From an uncultured bacterium (lineage in GTDB: Bacteria > Myxococcota_A > Polyangia > Polyangiales > Houyiibacteriaceae): DNA of 64,000 nucleotides. The translations under genes were made by a program, and so were the position numbers. The stretch lies in contig CALJDU010000011.1 in the NCBI GenBank assembly GCA_938024995.1, positions 54,625 through 118,624 of the forward strand, given 5' to 3'. The notes beneath the pieces are model-generated. The model worked only from the letters and a program-made list of their open reading frames with translations, did not search any database and was not told where the DNA came from. This document shows, in pieces, positions 1 through 8,851 of this stretch. Each line of letters starts with the position of its first letter. The first letter of the stretch is position 1.

Positions 1-2458
1 TGACGCCGTTCAAGAAGACCTCAAGGGATTCCGCCGCGACCCAATCGGGCGCCTGTACGCGAACCGCGACCCGCTCCTCTGGCATGGCGTCCGCGACCTC
101 GCCGCCAGGAAGAACGCCGTCGCGCGCGCTGACATCGATGAACATGCCGCCGCTCACGTAGAACTGTCCAGCGCGCGTCGCGTCGCGGACCGCGTTGGGA
201 CCGAGCGCGCGGAGCTCCGCCGGGGTGTCGACGCCGAGGGAGAGACAGGTCCGTGGGTAGCCCACTTCGGAGCCGCCCATCACGCTATGTGAGTCGGACG
301 AGCCGGCCGCGAAGACCCTTCGCCCGGAGTTGAGGAGCGAGAACCAATCGCGCACCGTTCCTTCGCGGTCGCGCCGAAAGCTGCTGCTGTTGAAGACCTC
401 GACCACGCTGAACGAGTCGTCCCACAGCTCGGGGTTCTCGACGGTGCCGGTGGCCGGGTCGTAGCCCGCGGCGGAGAAGTAGCCGCCGATCGCGCGACCG
501 CGCGGGTGGTTGATGATGAGGACAGGATCCTCGGGTCGCGCCCGGACGACATCGAAGACATCCGTCGGCGATTGTCCGACCCACTCGGGCGCGCCGAAGT
601 TTCGGGCCTCGTAGTCGGGCTCGAGCGGGACGACACCGAAGTGGCCCCACGCGAAGGTCGTCAGCTCGAGCGAGGTCACGCCGTAGAGCGAGTCGCCCAG
701 CCCCATCTCTTGCGCGAGGTCGTCGAAAGGGACGATCCACTCGTGGTCAGAGCGGCACGGGATCTCGAGGCCGTCGCCGGCGGAGGCGCGTAACTTAAAC
801 TCTGCGCTGTCTGGCGAGTCCGGGGAGCGCGAGGTGTGAATGTGATAGTCGGTGCACATCACGCCCGCCGTATCGACGACGTGAGCCAGCGCGACGTCCA
901 CCCGGGTGGTCGCGCCTGCGCTCACGCTGACCTCGCGCGTCGCGACCTCGTACTCCGTGCCGTGCGTCACGAAGACGCGATGCGAGCCGACCGGAACGCG
1001 GTGCGTGACGCGCCCGTCGATGGGGAAAGAGACGTGCATATTGCCGTCCGCGGGATATTTCTCGCCGTGCGTCGAGGGGAGCCGGGGGGCGCGTCCGCTC
1101 GCCGGCAAGATCTGAACGCGGACCGGCAGAGGCGCGAGGTCACCATCGGTCGCGACGATCTCAATGAAGCCGTGGGGCGCGAGCGTCAGGGAGGCGGTCG
1201 CGACCTCGGTCGGCACCTCGACCGACTCGCTGATCGCGTCGCCGCGTCGGTAGGCGGAGAGGCTGACGGGCTCCATCGGTACGTGCATCACGAACTCGCC
1301 GCTGGCGTTGGTCTGCGCGCGCGTGAGGTAGGTCTCCCCATCAGCGCTCACCGCGTGGACGTGAACACCTGCTTCGAGCGTTCCATCGTCGCTGCGGACG
1401 GTCCCCGTGATCTCGCGCTGCGTTTGGTCGTCTCGCTCGGCGAAGCTGGAGAGCAAGCCGTCGACGCCGACCCCGGTGACGATGGAGTAGAACAAGAACG
1501 CGCTCCGCTCACACGGCTCCAAGAAGAGGTACTCGCCGGTGAAGATGCTCGTCCCGCTGATCTCCAACAGGAGATCGAACTCGCTGAACGGGACGAAGGC
1601 GTAGCTCATCTCGTCGTCGTTGGCGAAGCCGATCCACGGAACGGTCGCGCCATCTTCAACCGAGAAACCGGTCTCCGGAACGAAGCCCTGCATCCGTTCT
1701 TTTTGAAAGGCTAAGAGGTTCTGGCTGACGCGGAGGCGGAGCGGTCGCGAGTTGTCGAACGTGTAACGGACCTCGACGGTGTCGGCGTCTGGCGCGAGGA
1801 CGTAGTCGACAGTGATGCCGACCTCGCCGAGCTCGCCAGAGATGATGGCGGAGATGATGGGATCGATGAAGGGGACGATGTTGAAGCTGCCGACGACGCG
1901 CACGATCGCGGAGCCAGCGTCCTCGCCTTCGCCTTCGAGCACGCCGATCGTGCGCGGCTCTACGGTGAAGCGGTTCGCCGCGGGGATGATCTCGTTGAAG
2001 CTCGCGGGCTGCGTCATCGCGCCGCCTTCGACCCGTGCGAGGCCGGCGATCTTGCCGCCGTAGGGATCGTAGCCATCGGACGGGCGGACCCCTTCGATCA
2101 CGACGGCGACATGGTCATTGGCGAGGACGTAGTCGCCCGCGCGCCAAAGCAGGAGCTCGGTCGGATCGCTAGGCAACATGGCGTCGGTGAGCACACCCGC
2201 GCGCGCTTCTCCGGCGGCGGACTCGAGCGGCGCGGCGTGACCCATCGGGTCTCCCGTCGGCATCGGCTCGAACGCTTCACAGACCACCGGCGCATCGGCA
2301 TCTTCGGACGCGTCCCCATCCGTCACGTCACCGGTCACGTCATCCGCGGTGTCCATTTCCGCTGCGTCGACGGTGTCATCGTCTCCGCAGCTGCAGAGGG
2401 TCAGGAACGCGAAGGTGAGGAGCACCAGCGTGAGAGAGGAGAGGGCGCGTCGCGGCAT
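1..2458 (-). CDS. PHP-domain metal-dependent hydrolase-like lipoprotein (3' end outside window)
   Basis: The reading frame is open on the minus strand from an ATG at 2458 to the window edge, so about 819 residues are visible and the C-terminus is missing. The N-terminus is a lipoprotein signal with Cys22/Cys24 as possible lipobox cysteines, followed by an Asp-rich linker. The middle contains beta-sandwich, carboxypeptidase-regulatory-like sequence. From about residue 535 a PHP-type domain is visible: CTDYHIHTS (the HxH metal pair), PCRSDHEW, LIINHPRG and FAAGSSDSH, the usual order of metal ligands in PHP phosphoesterases. It lies 18 bp behind the cyclo-ligase gene in the same direction and is probably cotranscribed with zapA. 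Substrate unknown; a surface-anchored phosphoesterase or related hydrolase is inferred. Confidence 0.8.
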   Translation of the reverse strand, partial: MPRRALSSLTLVLLTFAFLTLCSCGDDDTVDAAEMDTADDVTGDVTDGDASEDADAPVVCEAFEPMPTGDPMGHAAPLESAAGEARAGVLTDAMLPSDPTELLLWRAGDYVLANDHVAVVIEGVRPSDGYDPYGGKIAGLARVEGGAMTQPASFNEIIPAANRFTVEPRTIGVLEGEGEDAGSAIVRVVGSFNIVPFIDPIISAIISGELGEVGITVDYVLAPDADTVEVRYTFDNSRPLRLRVSQNLLAFQKERMQGFVPETGFSVEDGATVPWIGFANDDEMSYAFVPFSEFDLLLEISGTSIFTGEYLFLEPCERSAFLFYSIVTGVGVDGLLSSFAERDDQTQREITGTVRSDDGTLEAGVHVHAVSADGETYLTRAQTNASGEFVMHVPMEPVSLSAYRRGDAISESVEVPTEVATASLTLAPHGFIEIVATDGDLAPLPVRVQILPASGRAPRLPSTHGEKYPADGNMHVSFPIDGRVTHRVPVGSHRVFVTHGTEYEVATREVSVSAGATTRVDVALAHVVDTAGVMCTDYHIHTSRSPDSPDSAEFKLRASAGDGLEIPCRSDHEWIVPFDDLAQEMGLGDSLYGVTSLELTTFAWGHFGVVPLEPDYEARNFGAPEWVGQSPTDVFDVVRARPEDPVLIINHPRGRAIGGYFSAAGYDPATGTVENPELWDDSFSVVEVFNSSSFRRDREGTVRDWFSLLNSGRRVFAAGSSDSHSVMGGSEVGYPRTCLSLGVDTPAELRALGPNAVRDATRAGQFYVSGGMFIDVSARDGVLPGGEVADAMPEERVAVRVQAPDWVAAESLEVFLNGV

Positions 2459-2476
2459 TCCGCGACCGTACCGCTC

Positions 2477-3073
2477 CTACGACGCGGAATCGACTCGAAG
2501 GACGCGCTCGTCGGTCACGATGGCGTGGACCGGCACGTCGAACTCGACATTGGGGACCTCCGCGACCAGCTGAAAGTCGAACGCGATCGCGACGCGAAAG
2601 GCGTTCGGCAAGGTCGGGAGGACGCGATCATAGAAACCCTTGCCGTAGCCGACGCGTTGACCGCGAGGGTCGACCGCCAAGCAAGGTACGACAACAAGAT
2701 CGATCTCCTCGCGCGGAACTCGTGGGGCCTCGAGCGATGGTTCGTAGATCCCGAACGCTCCGCGGGAGAGCCCGGTCCCGTCAAAATCGTGAAAGACGAT
2801 CTCCTGCGCGTCGAGGTCGACCCGTGGGAGCGCGATGCGCCGGTCGTCGGCGAGCCACGCCTCGGTTGGCGGGATGACCTCTTTTCGGAACGCGACGAAC
2901 GAGGCGATGCGTTTCGCGGACTGAACCTCCGGGAGCTTCGCGAGCTCAGATGACATCGCCGCCGATCGCGCGAGTCGTCGTTCGCGCGGAAGGGCGTTGC
3001 GGACGGCGCGATATCGACGCCGGAGCTCCTGCTTCACCTTGGCCCGGAGGTACCGCTCACGGCCCTCGTCCAT
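2477..3073 (-). CDS. ygfA: 5-formyltetrahydrofolate cyclo-ligase
   Basis: 198 aa. Converts 5-formyl-THF to 5,10-methenyl-THF with ATP in the cytoplasm. The frame continues upstream, but the ATG at 3073 (MDEGRERYLRAKVK) gives the family's usual length of about 190-200 aa and removes an upstream extension that would run into zapA. Family marks are the basic N-terminal helix (LRRRYRAVRNAL), SFVAFRKEV for the substrate pocket, DLVVVPCLAVDPRGQRVGYGKG with the conserved GYGKGFYDR loop, and the closing FQLVAEVP/HDVPVH-type segment (here FDVPVHAIVTD). It follows zapA by 19 bp, the same gene order as in many proteobacteria. Confidence 0.93.
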   Translation of the reverse strand: MDEGRERYLRAKVKQELRRRYRAVRNALPRERRLARSAAMSSELAKLPEVQSAKRIASFVAFRKEVIPPTEAWLADDRRIALPRVDLDAQEIVFHDFDGTGLSRGAFGIYEPSLEAPRVPREEIDLVVVPCLAVDPRGQRVGYGKGFYDRVLPTLPNAFRVAIAFDFQLVAEVPNVEFDVPVHAIVTDERVLRVDSAS

Positions 3074-3092
3074 CCCGTCGAGCGAAGGCAGC

Positions 3093-3518
3093 TCAGTCGT
3101 CCGCGCTGGGGAACGGTTCGCCGCTGAGCGGCGCCGCGGCTTGGACACCTCCGGGAAGCGTGGTGTCGGGACGCTCAGACGCGCGGACCTCCGCGTCCGT
3201 GCGCAGCCGATCATCGATACGTTGCATCGCGGCGCTGACGACATCGCGTGTGGTCTTTTTCAGACGCTGGCGACGGAGCTCCGCGACCTGCAGATCTTCT
3301 GCGAGCCCGAGCGCGACAACGGCGAGCAACTGCGCAGGAGATCCAGCACGTTTCGCGCGCGGTCCCATGGCATCAATACGGTTGTTCACAATCGCGGCGA
3401 GGCGATGAAGGTGCGCGGAATCGGTATCGGAGGTCATCCGGTACTTGGCGCCAGCAATCTCTAAGGTCACGGTTTCACGCACGATCTGACGGTACGGGTC
3501 CAAGTTGGCTTCCGTCAA
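3093..3518 (-). CDS. zapA: Cell division protein ZapA
   Basis: 141 aa with a TTG start at 3518; no ATG lies in frame upstream. ZapA binds FtsZ and promotes bundling of the Z ring. The N-terminal half matches the family: a short beta strand (VTLEIAGAKYRMTSD) followed by LHRLAAIVNNRID, then a long helix (LLAVVALGLAEDLQ) that forms the dimer/tetramer coiled coil. A Pro/Ala-rich tail of about 35 residues has no recognisable domain. The 19-bp gap to the cyclo-ligase gene leaves no room for a 6S RNA gene, which sits at this place in gammaproteobacteria. Confidence 0.85.
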   Translation of the reverse strand: MTEANLDPYRQIVRETVTLEIAGAKYRMTSDTDSAHLHRLAAIVNNRIDAMGPRAKRAGSPAQLLAVVALGLAEDLQVAELRRQRLKKTTRDVVSAAMQRIDDRLRTDAEVRASERPDTTLPGGVQAAAPLSGEPFPSADD

Positions 3519-3536
3519 ACGGATCCGGAGATGGGC

Positions 3537-3566
3537 TCACCCCAACGTCAGTGCTCTTTGGGGTGA
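3537..3566. promoter_or_regulatory. Inverted repeat in the zapA / zinc-ribbon divergent intergenic region
   Basis: TCACCCCAA and TTGGGGTGA form perfect 9-bp arms around a 12-nt spacer, 18 bp upstream of the zapA TTG start, in the 148-bp region between two divergent genes. It could be an operator or a leader hairpin. No T-tract follows, so it is not a typical terminator. The function is a guess. Confidence 0.3.
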
Positions 3567-3666
3567 ATCGAGGTGCTGCAATTGAGCGTTTTGTCGGGTC
3601 GTCGTGGTACGCTCCCCTACCGAACTTGTCTCGCAGACATGTAATTTTCCAGATATATGGTGTTCG

Positions 3667-6600
3667 ATGATCCACGTTGAGTGTCCTTCCTGTTCTGCGC
3701 CGTATGACATGGACGAGCGCCGTCTCCCGTCAAAGGGACTCAAGATGCGTTGTCCGAAGTGCACGCATTCGTTCTGGGTGACCACCGAGGGCGTAACGGA
3801 TGGGCCAGTGTCCGCTCCCGCGAAGCCGAGCCGGAAGACGTCCGTGGGCGTAGGCGCGAACGCGAGCCCGTCGAGCGGACCGACCGCGGCCAAGCCATCG
3901 CCTTTCCGAAAGACCGCGACGCTTGGCACGAAGCCGAACCTCCCGGCGCCCAAGAAGATCGCGCCGCCGGTGCCCGCGGGTCTGAACCTGCCGCGTCCTG
4001 CGAGCGCGAAGAAGCGCGCGACCCTGGACCTCGACCTTCCCGCGCCGCGCCGCGCTGTTCCGCGCCCGGGCAGCGTGGATCTGCCCGCGCCGCGTAAGCC
4101 CTCCATGCCGAAACCGCCCGCGCCCAAGGCAGCCGGACACGCGGACCTTCCTGCGCCGCGCGTGCCCGCGCCGCGCAAGATCGCACCGCCTGTTTCTCCT
4201 GGTCCGCGTGGCGCGAAGCCGTACTCTCCGCCCGGGGCCAAACCGGTGGGGATCGAGCTCGACCTTCCTGCCGCCCGCGCCAAGGGGTCCGACGCGGACC
4301 TGCCTGCGCGTAAGGTTGTCGCGCCGTCGATCGAGCTCGACTTGCCCGCGCCGAAAGTCGCTGCGCCTCCGTCGATCGAGCTCGACCTGCCGGCGCCGAA
4401 GGTCGCCGCCCCTCCGTCAATCGAGCTCGACCTGCCGGCACCGAAGGTCGCCGCCCCTCCGTCAATCGAGCTCGACCTGCCCGCACCGAAGGTCGCCGCT
4501 CCGCCATCGTTTGAGCTCGACCTGCCGGCGCCGAAGGTCGCCGCGCCGCCCTCCATCGAGCTGGATCTGCCAGCGCCTCGTCGCGCAGCGCCGTCACCGA
4601 TGGAGATCGATCTTCCAGCACCAAAGGGCGCGGCGCCGTCCGCGTTTGAGCTCGACTTGCCGGCGCCCCGTCACGCGGCTTCGCCGATGGAGATCGATCT
4701 CCCGGCACCAAAAGGCGCGGCGCCGTCCGCGCTTGAGATCGACCTGCCTGCGCCCCGTCACGCGGCCCCGATGGAGGTCGACCTGCCCGCGCCGAAAGGC
4801 GCGGCGCCCCCATCGCAGGAGATCGACCTGCCGGCTCCCCGCGCCGCAGCGGACGCCGACCTGCCCCGTGCGGTCATCGGCGCGATCGATCTCCCGACCG
4901 CGCGTGTCCCGAAAGGCTCTGCGTACGAAGTCGGTGTCGGCGGTGCGCAAGACCGCTCACGTCGCACCCCGTTTGACGACTTTGAAGACTCGCTCCCGCT
5001 TCCCGACATGTCGGCCCCGATCGCGGCCGGCGCGGCGCCGGATCCTGCCTTCGGCGGTGACCTCGATCTAGGCGAGCTTCAGACGGACCTCGGGGGCGAT
5101 CTCGATCTCGGCGAGCTTGATCTTGGCGGTGGTCTTGAGATGGATGGCGGCCTCGATCTCGGAGGTGGTCTCGATCTCGGCGGTGGAGCCGACCTCGGCG
5201 GAAACCTCGACCTCGACGGCGGCGCGCAAGGCCTCGTTGACCTCGGCGGCGGAGCCGACCTCGGCGGAGGTCTCGGCGATGACCTCGGGCTGGACGACGA
5301 CCTCGCGCTCCCTGAGCCCAAGGATCGTGGAGACGCGTCTCCGGGCGGAATGGGTTTCGGAGAGATCGATCTGGGCGCGGGAGGCGGCGACGCTGACCTC
5401 GGTGACATGATCGACCTCGGGGACGAAGGTCAGGAATTTGAGCCGAGCCAAGAGCCGGTCAAAAACCCTGGGGGAGAGGCGGCCGCGTCGGTCGCGAACA
5501 CCACCGCGAAAGCTCGTCCAGCACCGAAGAAGAAGTCGAGCCGAGGGCTGCTCTGGCTCTTGCTCGCGCTCCTCATGGTCGGCGGTATCGGCTTCGCGTT
5601 GAAGTTCACGCCCTTCGGGCTCTTTGGTCAGTACGCGCTGGAGCGCTTCCTGCCGGGCGCAGGCGATCCGGCCCGGATCGACTCGGCGATCAACGAGGCG
5701 GAGCAGCGCGCGGCGAGCGACTCCTACATCGACATCCGAGCGTCGATCGACTCGCTCGGCGCCGCTCGCCACGGGATGGGTTTGAACCGCAAGCTCCTCG
5801 CGCGCAGCGCGTTGCACGAGTGTCTGTATCAGATCCGTTTCGGTGAGGACCCCGGAAGCGCAGCGCGGGTCACGGCGATTCTCGGCCGGCTCGCAGATCG
5901 CGGAAATGACGCTGAAGGCATTTCGCTCGCGCTCGCGGCGGATGCGCTTCGTCGCGGAGATATGCCGGCGGCAGAGCAGAAGCTGACCCTCGCGCTTCGC
6001 GAGGCACCGAACGATGTCTACGCGCACCTCGTCGCGGGAGAGCTCGCGCTTAAAAAGGGCGACGCGGCCAAGGCGGCGGAAGAGTTCGGCGCGGCCGCGG
6101 CAGGAGGAGGGGCGCGCGCGCAGTGGGGTCTCGCCCGCGCGTTGGCGTTCGGAGAGGATGACGCGGCCACCTCCGCTGCGGTTGATGCGACGCTCTCCGC
6201 GAGCCCGAATCACGTCGGTGCCCGGACCGCGAAGGCGCGCGTCTTGTGGCGCGCGGGTCAGGATGACGAAGCGCTTCGGATCGCGGAAGAGGCCGCGGGG
6301 CTTGAGCTCAGCGGCGGCGAGCGATTGCGCTCTTCTGCGGAGGAGCGCGCGACCGCGCTCACGGTGATTGGACGTATTCACGAGTCGCGTGGTCGGCGGA
6401 GCTTGGCGCGTGAGTCGTACGAGAACGCGATCGAGGTTCAGCCGTTCTCGGTCGAGGCCTTGCTCGGCGCCGGTCGAGTGCTGCTCGGGGAGCGTCGCTA
6501 CCGAGACGCCTCCTCGCGCTTCGACGCGGTGATCAACGCGGTCACCGATCCGCTCCAGTCCGCTCCCGGCGACGCGCAGCCGTACACCGTCCAGGCCCGC

Positions 6601-8013
6601 ATCGGCGCGGTCCGCGCGATCCTCCCGCTCGGGTTGGTTCAGGACGCGCGGGAACGCATGCAGACCCTCGCTCAGGAGCGGCCTCAAGATCAGATCGTCC
6701 GCACCTGGCACGGCAAGACGCTGGAGGCCCTTGAGCTCAGCGAGGAGGCGATCGCGGAGTACCGCGCCGCGATCGCGATCGACGTGACAAAGTTCGACCC
6801 CTACCTCGCGCTCGCGAAGCACTACCACGACACGGAACGCCCAGATGAAGCGGCGGCGACCTTTGAGGAAGCGCGTGAGCATGTCGAGGCGGACGCCTAC
6901 TTCCACCAGATGCTGGGCGAGTCCGAGCTCAAGCGGAACCGCATCTCGAGCGCGCGCCAGAACTTCGAGCGCGCGCTGGAGCTGGACGCGGAGAGCACCG
7001 GGGGCCTCTTTGGACTCGGCGTGGTGCTCCGGAAGCAGAACCAGATCACCGCGGCGTCGGAGCGCTTCGAGCAGCTCGCGGCGCTCGACCCGGGCTACCC
7101 CGGCCTCTCGCTAGAGCGCGGCCGGATCTTCGAGTCCCAGGGACGCGCGGACCAGGCGGTGCAGAGCTATCAACGCGCGCTGGAGACCTCACCCGACGAC
7201 CTGGATCTGGTCGTTCGTCTCGGTGCCGCTCAGGTCGCGGCCGGGCTCATCGATGAGGCGGAGGAGAACATCGCGTCGGTCATGCGTCGCCGCGCCGACA
7301 TGCCGGAGGCCGAGCACTACATGGGTCGCGTCACGCTGCTCAAGGGCCGTCTCCCCGCTGCGGTGCAGCACCTCGGCCGCGCGACTCAGCTCGACCCGGA
7401 GCGACCCGAGTACCACCTCTTCCTCGCGAAGGCGCAGCTCGAGTCGAACAACCTCTCGCGCGCGCTGGAAGCGATCGAGAAGTCCATCGACCTCGACGAC
7501 ACGATCGGTGATGCCTTCTGGATCCGCGGTCGCATCTTGCTCCGGACCGCGGCGGTTCGTGACGCGATCCGTGATCTCGAGCGCGCCCTTGAGCTCAGCC
7601 CGAATCGATTCGAGGCACACGCTGATATGGCGGAGTGCTACCAGCAGCTCGGAAAGCGTCGGGAAGCGATTCGCGCGTACGAGCAAGCGGTCGCCGGCGC
7701 TCCTGATCGAGGTGCTTACTGGTACCGCTTGGGCAAGGCGCGTCTCGACCGAGGTGATCGGCGCGAAGCGCTCGCCGCGCTTTCTCGCGCGACGACCCTG
7801 GGCGACGCCGAGGAGTCTCCGCCAGCGTGGCTCTACGAAGCGCATCGCGTTCGCGCGGAGTGTCACAAACTGGGTGGCGATCGCGGTCCTGCGACGACGC
7901 ACTTCCAGCGCTATCTCGAGCTCTCTCCGTCGAGCGCGATCGACCGCGCGGATGTCCTCGCTCAGCTCCGCAGCTGGGGCGTTGAGGTCGAAGACGACGA
8001 TCGTCGTCGGTGA
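3667..8013 (+). CDS. Zinc-ribbon / low-complexity repeat / TPR membrane protein (gliding-motility type)
   Basis: 1448 aa. The ATG at 3667 is preferred over an upstream in-frame start because the MJ0042-type zinc ribbon then sits at the very N-terminus: CPSCSAPYDM, then RCPKCTHSFWV. Next come about 300 residues of LDLPAPK-type repeats, an Asp/Gly-rich block of DLGGGLDLGG repeats (residues about 460-590), a basic stretch and one membrane helix (GLLWLLLALLMVGG, about residue 630). The rest, about 750 residues, is tandem TPRs. By topology the ribbon and repeats would be cytoplasmic and the TPRs periplasmic. A cytoplasmic MJ0042 ribbon plus a single TM recalls the myxobacterial gliding protein GltJ/AgmX, and a long TPR region recalls AgmK, but orthology cannot be claimed. 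A role as an envelope-spanning scaffold is inferred. Confidence 0.85.
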   Translation: MIHVECPSCSAPYDMDERRLPSKGLKMRCPKCTHSFWVTTEGVTDGPVSAPAKPSRKTSVGVGANASPSSGPTAAKPSPFRKTATLGTKPNLPAPKKIAPPVPAGLNLPRPASAKKRATLDLDLPAPRRAVPRPGSVDLPAPRKPSMPKPPAPKAAGHADLPAPRVPAPRKIAPPVSPGPRGAKPYSPPGAKPVGIELDLPAARAKGSDADLPARKVVAPSIELDLPAPKVAAPPSIELDLPAPKVAAPPSIELDLPAPKVAAPPSIELDLPAPKVAAPPSFELDLPAPKVAAPPSIELDLPAPRRAAPSPMEIDLPAPKGAAPSAFELDLPAPRHAASPMEIDLPAPKGAAPSALEIDLPAPRHAAPMEVDLPAPKGAAPPSQEIDLPAPRAAADADLPRAVIGAIDLPTARVPKGSAYEVGVGGAQDRSRRTPFDDFEDSLPLPDMSAPIAAGAAPDPAFGGDLDLGELQTDLGGDLDLGELDLGGGLEMDGGLDLGGGLDLGGGADLGGNLDLDGGAQGLVDLGGGADLGGGLGDDLGLDDDLALPEPKDRGDASPGGMGFGEIDLGAGGGDADLGDMIDLGDEGQEFEPSQEPVKNPGGEAAASVANTTAKARPAPKKKSSRGLLWLLLALLMVGGIGFALKFTPFGLFGQYALERFLPGAGDPARIDSAINEAEQRAASDSYIDIRASIDSLGAARHGMGLNRKLLARSALHECLYQIRFGEDPGSAARVTAILGRLADRGNDAEGISLALAADALRRGDMPAAEQKLTLALREAPNDVYAHLVAGELALKKGDAAKAAEEFGAAAAGGGARAQWGLARALAFGEDDAATSAAVDATLSASPNHVGARTAKARVLWRAGQDDEALRIAEEAAGLELSGGERLRSSAEERATALTVIGRIHESRGRRSLARESYENAIEVQPFSVEALLGAGRVLLGERRYRDASSRFDAVINAVTDPLQSAPGDAQPYTVQARIGAVRAILPLGLVQDARERMQTLAQERPQDQIVRTWHGKTLEALELSEEAIAEYRAAIAIDVTKFDPYLALAKHYHDTERPDEAAATFEEAREHVEADAYFHQMLGESELKRNRISSARQNFERALELDAESTGGLFGLGVVLRKQNQITAASERFEQLAALDPGYPGLSLERGRIFESQGRADQAVQSYQRALETSPDDLDLVVRLGAAQVAAGLIDEAEENIASVMRRRADMPEAEHYMGRVTLLKGRLPAAVQHLGRATQLDPERPEYHLFLAKAQLESNNLSRALEAIEKSIDLDDTIGDAFWIRGRILLRTAAVRDAIRDLERALELSPNRFEAHADMAECYQQLGKRREAIRAYEQAVAGAPDRGAYWYRLGKARLDRGDRREALAALSRATTLGDAEESPPAWLYEAHRVRAECHKLGGDRGPATTHFQRYLELSPSSAIDRADVLAQLRSWGVEVEDDDRRR
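4327..4551 (+). repeat. Five near-identical 45-bp tandem repeats (LDLPAPK coding)
   Basis: Full copies begin at 4327, 4372, 4417, 4462 and 4507. Each encodes a 15-residue unit of the form S-(I/F)-ELDLPAPKVAAPP. Degenerate copies continue to about 4860 with the variants MEIDLPAPKGAAP and LPAPRHAAP. The array keeps frame inside the zinc-ribbon/TPR gene. The near-identity of the central copies points to recent unit duplication. Confidence 0.9.
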
Positions 8014-8023
8014 GGTGAACAAG

Positions 8024-8851
8024 ATGTTGTGTGCTCGACCTGTCCGCGCGTGGCTCGCGCTCGTGATGCTTGGAGCGCTAGGTTGCCAAGCGCCCCCGCT
8101 TCTGCCGCGCGGCGAGGGATGTGATCTCAACAGCGACTGTGACGCGCCGTTGGTGTGCCGCTTTGAAAAGTGTCGCGACGAGTGTTCGCGAACACGTGAT
8201 TGCTCGATCGGCTCCACTTGCCTCTTTGACGAGACCGGCCTCGGCGCGTGTCTCCCCGATGACGAACGCGAGTGCGTCCTGACCAGTGACTGTCTCGCGC
8301 CGCTCGTATGCAACGACGGCCGCTGCAGCAATGAGTGCAGCGAGGACCGAGACTGCGCGGTCGGCGCGCGGTGCGTGGTCGTGGATGGAGGCTCGATCTG
8401 CGTCGAGGTCTCGGATGAGGCTTGCGTCTTCTCCAGCGACTGCGACGCCGGCTTGGTCTGTCGTAGCGGTGGCTGCGTCGAAGAGTGCGTTGAGGAACGC
8501 GACTGTCCCGCCGCGCTGCGCTGCGAGGAGCGCGACTACGTGCACGACGAGGCGACCGTTTCGCTCGGTACCTGCGTCGGTGGTGGCAGCTGCGTCGTCG
8601 GGGAGTCGCCGCGATGCGGCTGTCCCGATGGCGGCTTCGGCTTCCAGCTCTGCGATGAAGCGACGCGGACCTTTGGCGCGTGCGAGTGCGTCTGTATGCC
8701 CGGGGCCCTCTGCAACCCGCCCGACGCGCCTTGTGTGCTCGGCGTGATGACCTGCGAAGGCGACGAGGTCGAGTGTGTTCGGTACGCCTTTGCTCCTGCT
8801 GGGACGGCCTGTCCCGACGGTAGCTGTGACGGGAGCGGGAGTTGTCTCTAG
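8024..8851 (+). CDS. Cys-rich lipoprotein, first of three tandem paralogues
   Basis: 275 aa. The ATG at 8024 has a good ribosome-binding site (GAGGTG) and lies 10 bp after the preceding TPR gene. The signal peptide ends at a lipobox (LGALGC, Cys21), so the protein is predicted to be a lipoprotein. The mature part begins PPLLPRGEGCDLNSDCD, followed by repeated blocks of about 40 residues in which Cys pairs alternate with Asp (SDCLAPLVC, DRDCAVGARC, SDCDAGLVC). These probably form disulphide-linked modules. A CGCPDG segment and a further Cys-rich end complete it. Unlike its two downstream paralogues it has no FG-GAP domain. The start of the next gene overlaps its end by 10 bp. Confidence 0.8.
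   Translation: MLCARPVRAWLALVMLGALGCQAPPLLPRGEGCDLNSDCDAPLVCRFEKCRDECSRTRDCSIGSTCLFDETGLGACLPDDERECVLTSDCLAPLVCNDGRCSNECSEDRDCAVGARCVVVDGGSICVEVSDEACVFSSDCDAGLVCRSGGCVEECVEERDCPAALRCEERDYVHDEATVSLGTCVGGGSCVVGESPRCGCPDGGFGFQLCDEATRTFGACECVCMPGALCNPPDAPCVLGVMTCEGDEVECVRYAFAPAGTACPDGSCDGSGSCL

Noticed and set aside
2111..2953. 280-aa open frame on the plus strand
   Set aside because: Crosses the PHP lipoprotein and the cyclo-ligase genes antisense; no family features.
3073..3093. Possible 6S RNA gene between zapA and the cyclo-ligase gene
   Set aside because: The 19-bp gap is far too short for a 6S RNA of about 180 nt.
3537..4556. Minus-strand frame with GAGRSSS-type repeats
   Set aside because: It mirrors the 45-bp repeat array of the plus-strand gene and has no start context; low complexity opens all frames.
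5068..6906. 612-aa open frame on the minus strand
   Set aside because: It is the complement of the zinc-ribbon/TPR gene and its residues are those expected of a GC-rich shadow frame; the plus-strand protein has clear domains.
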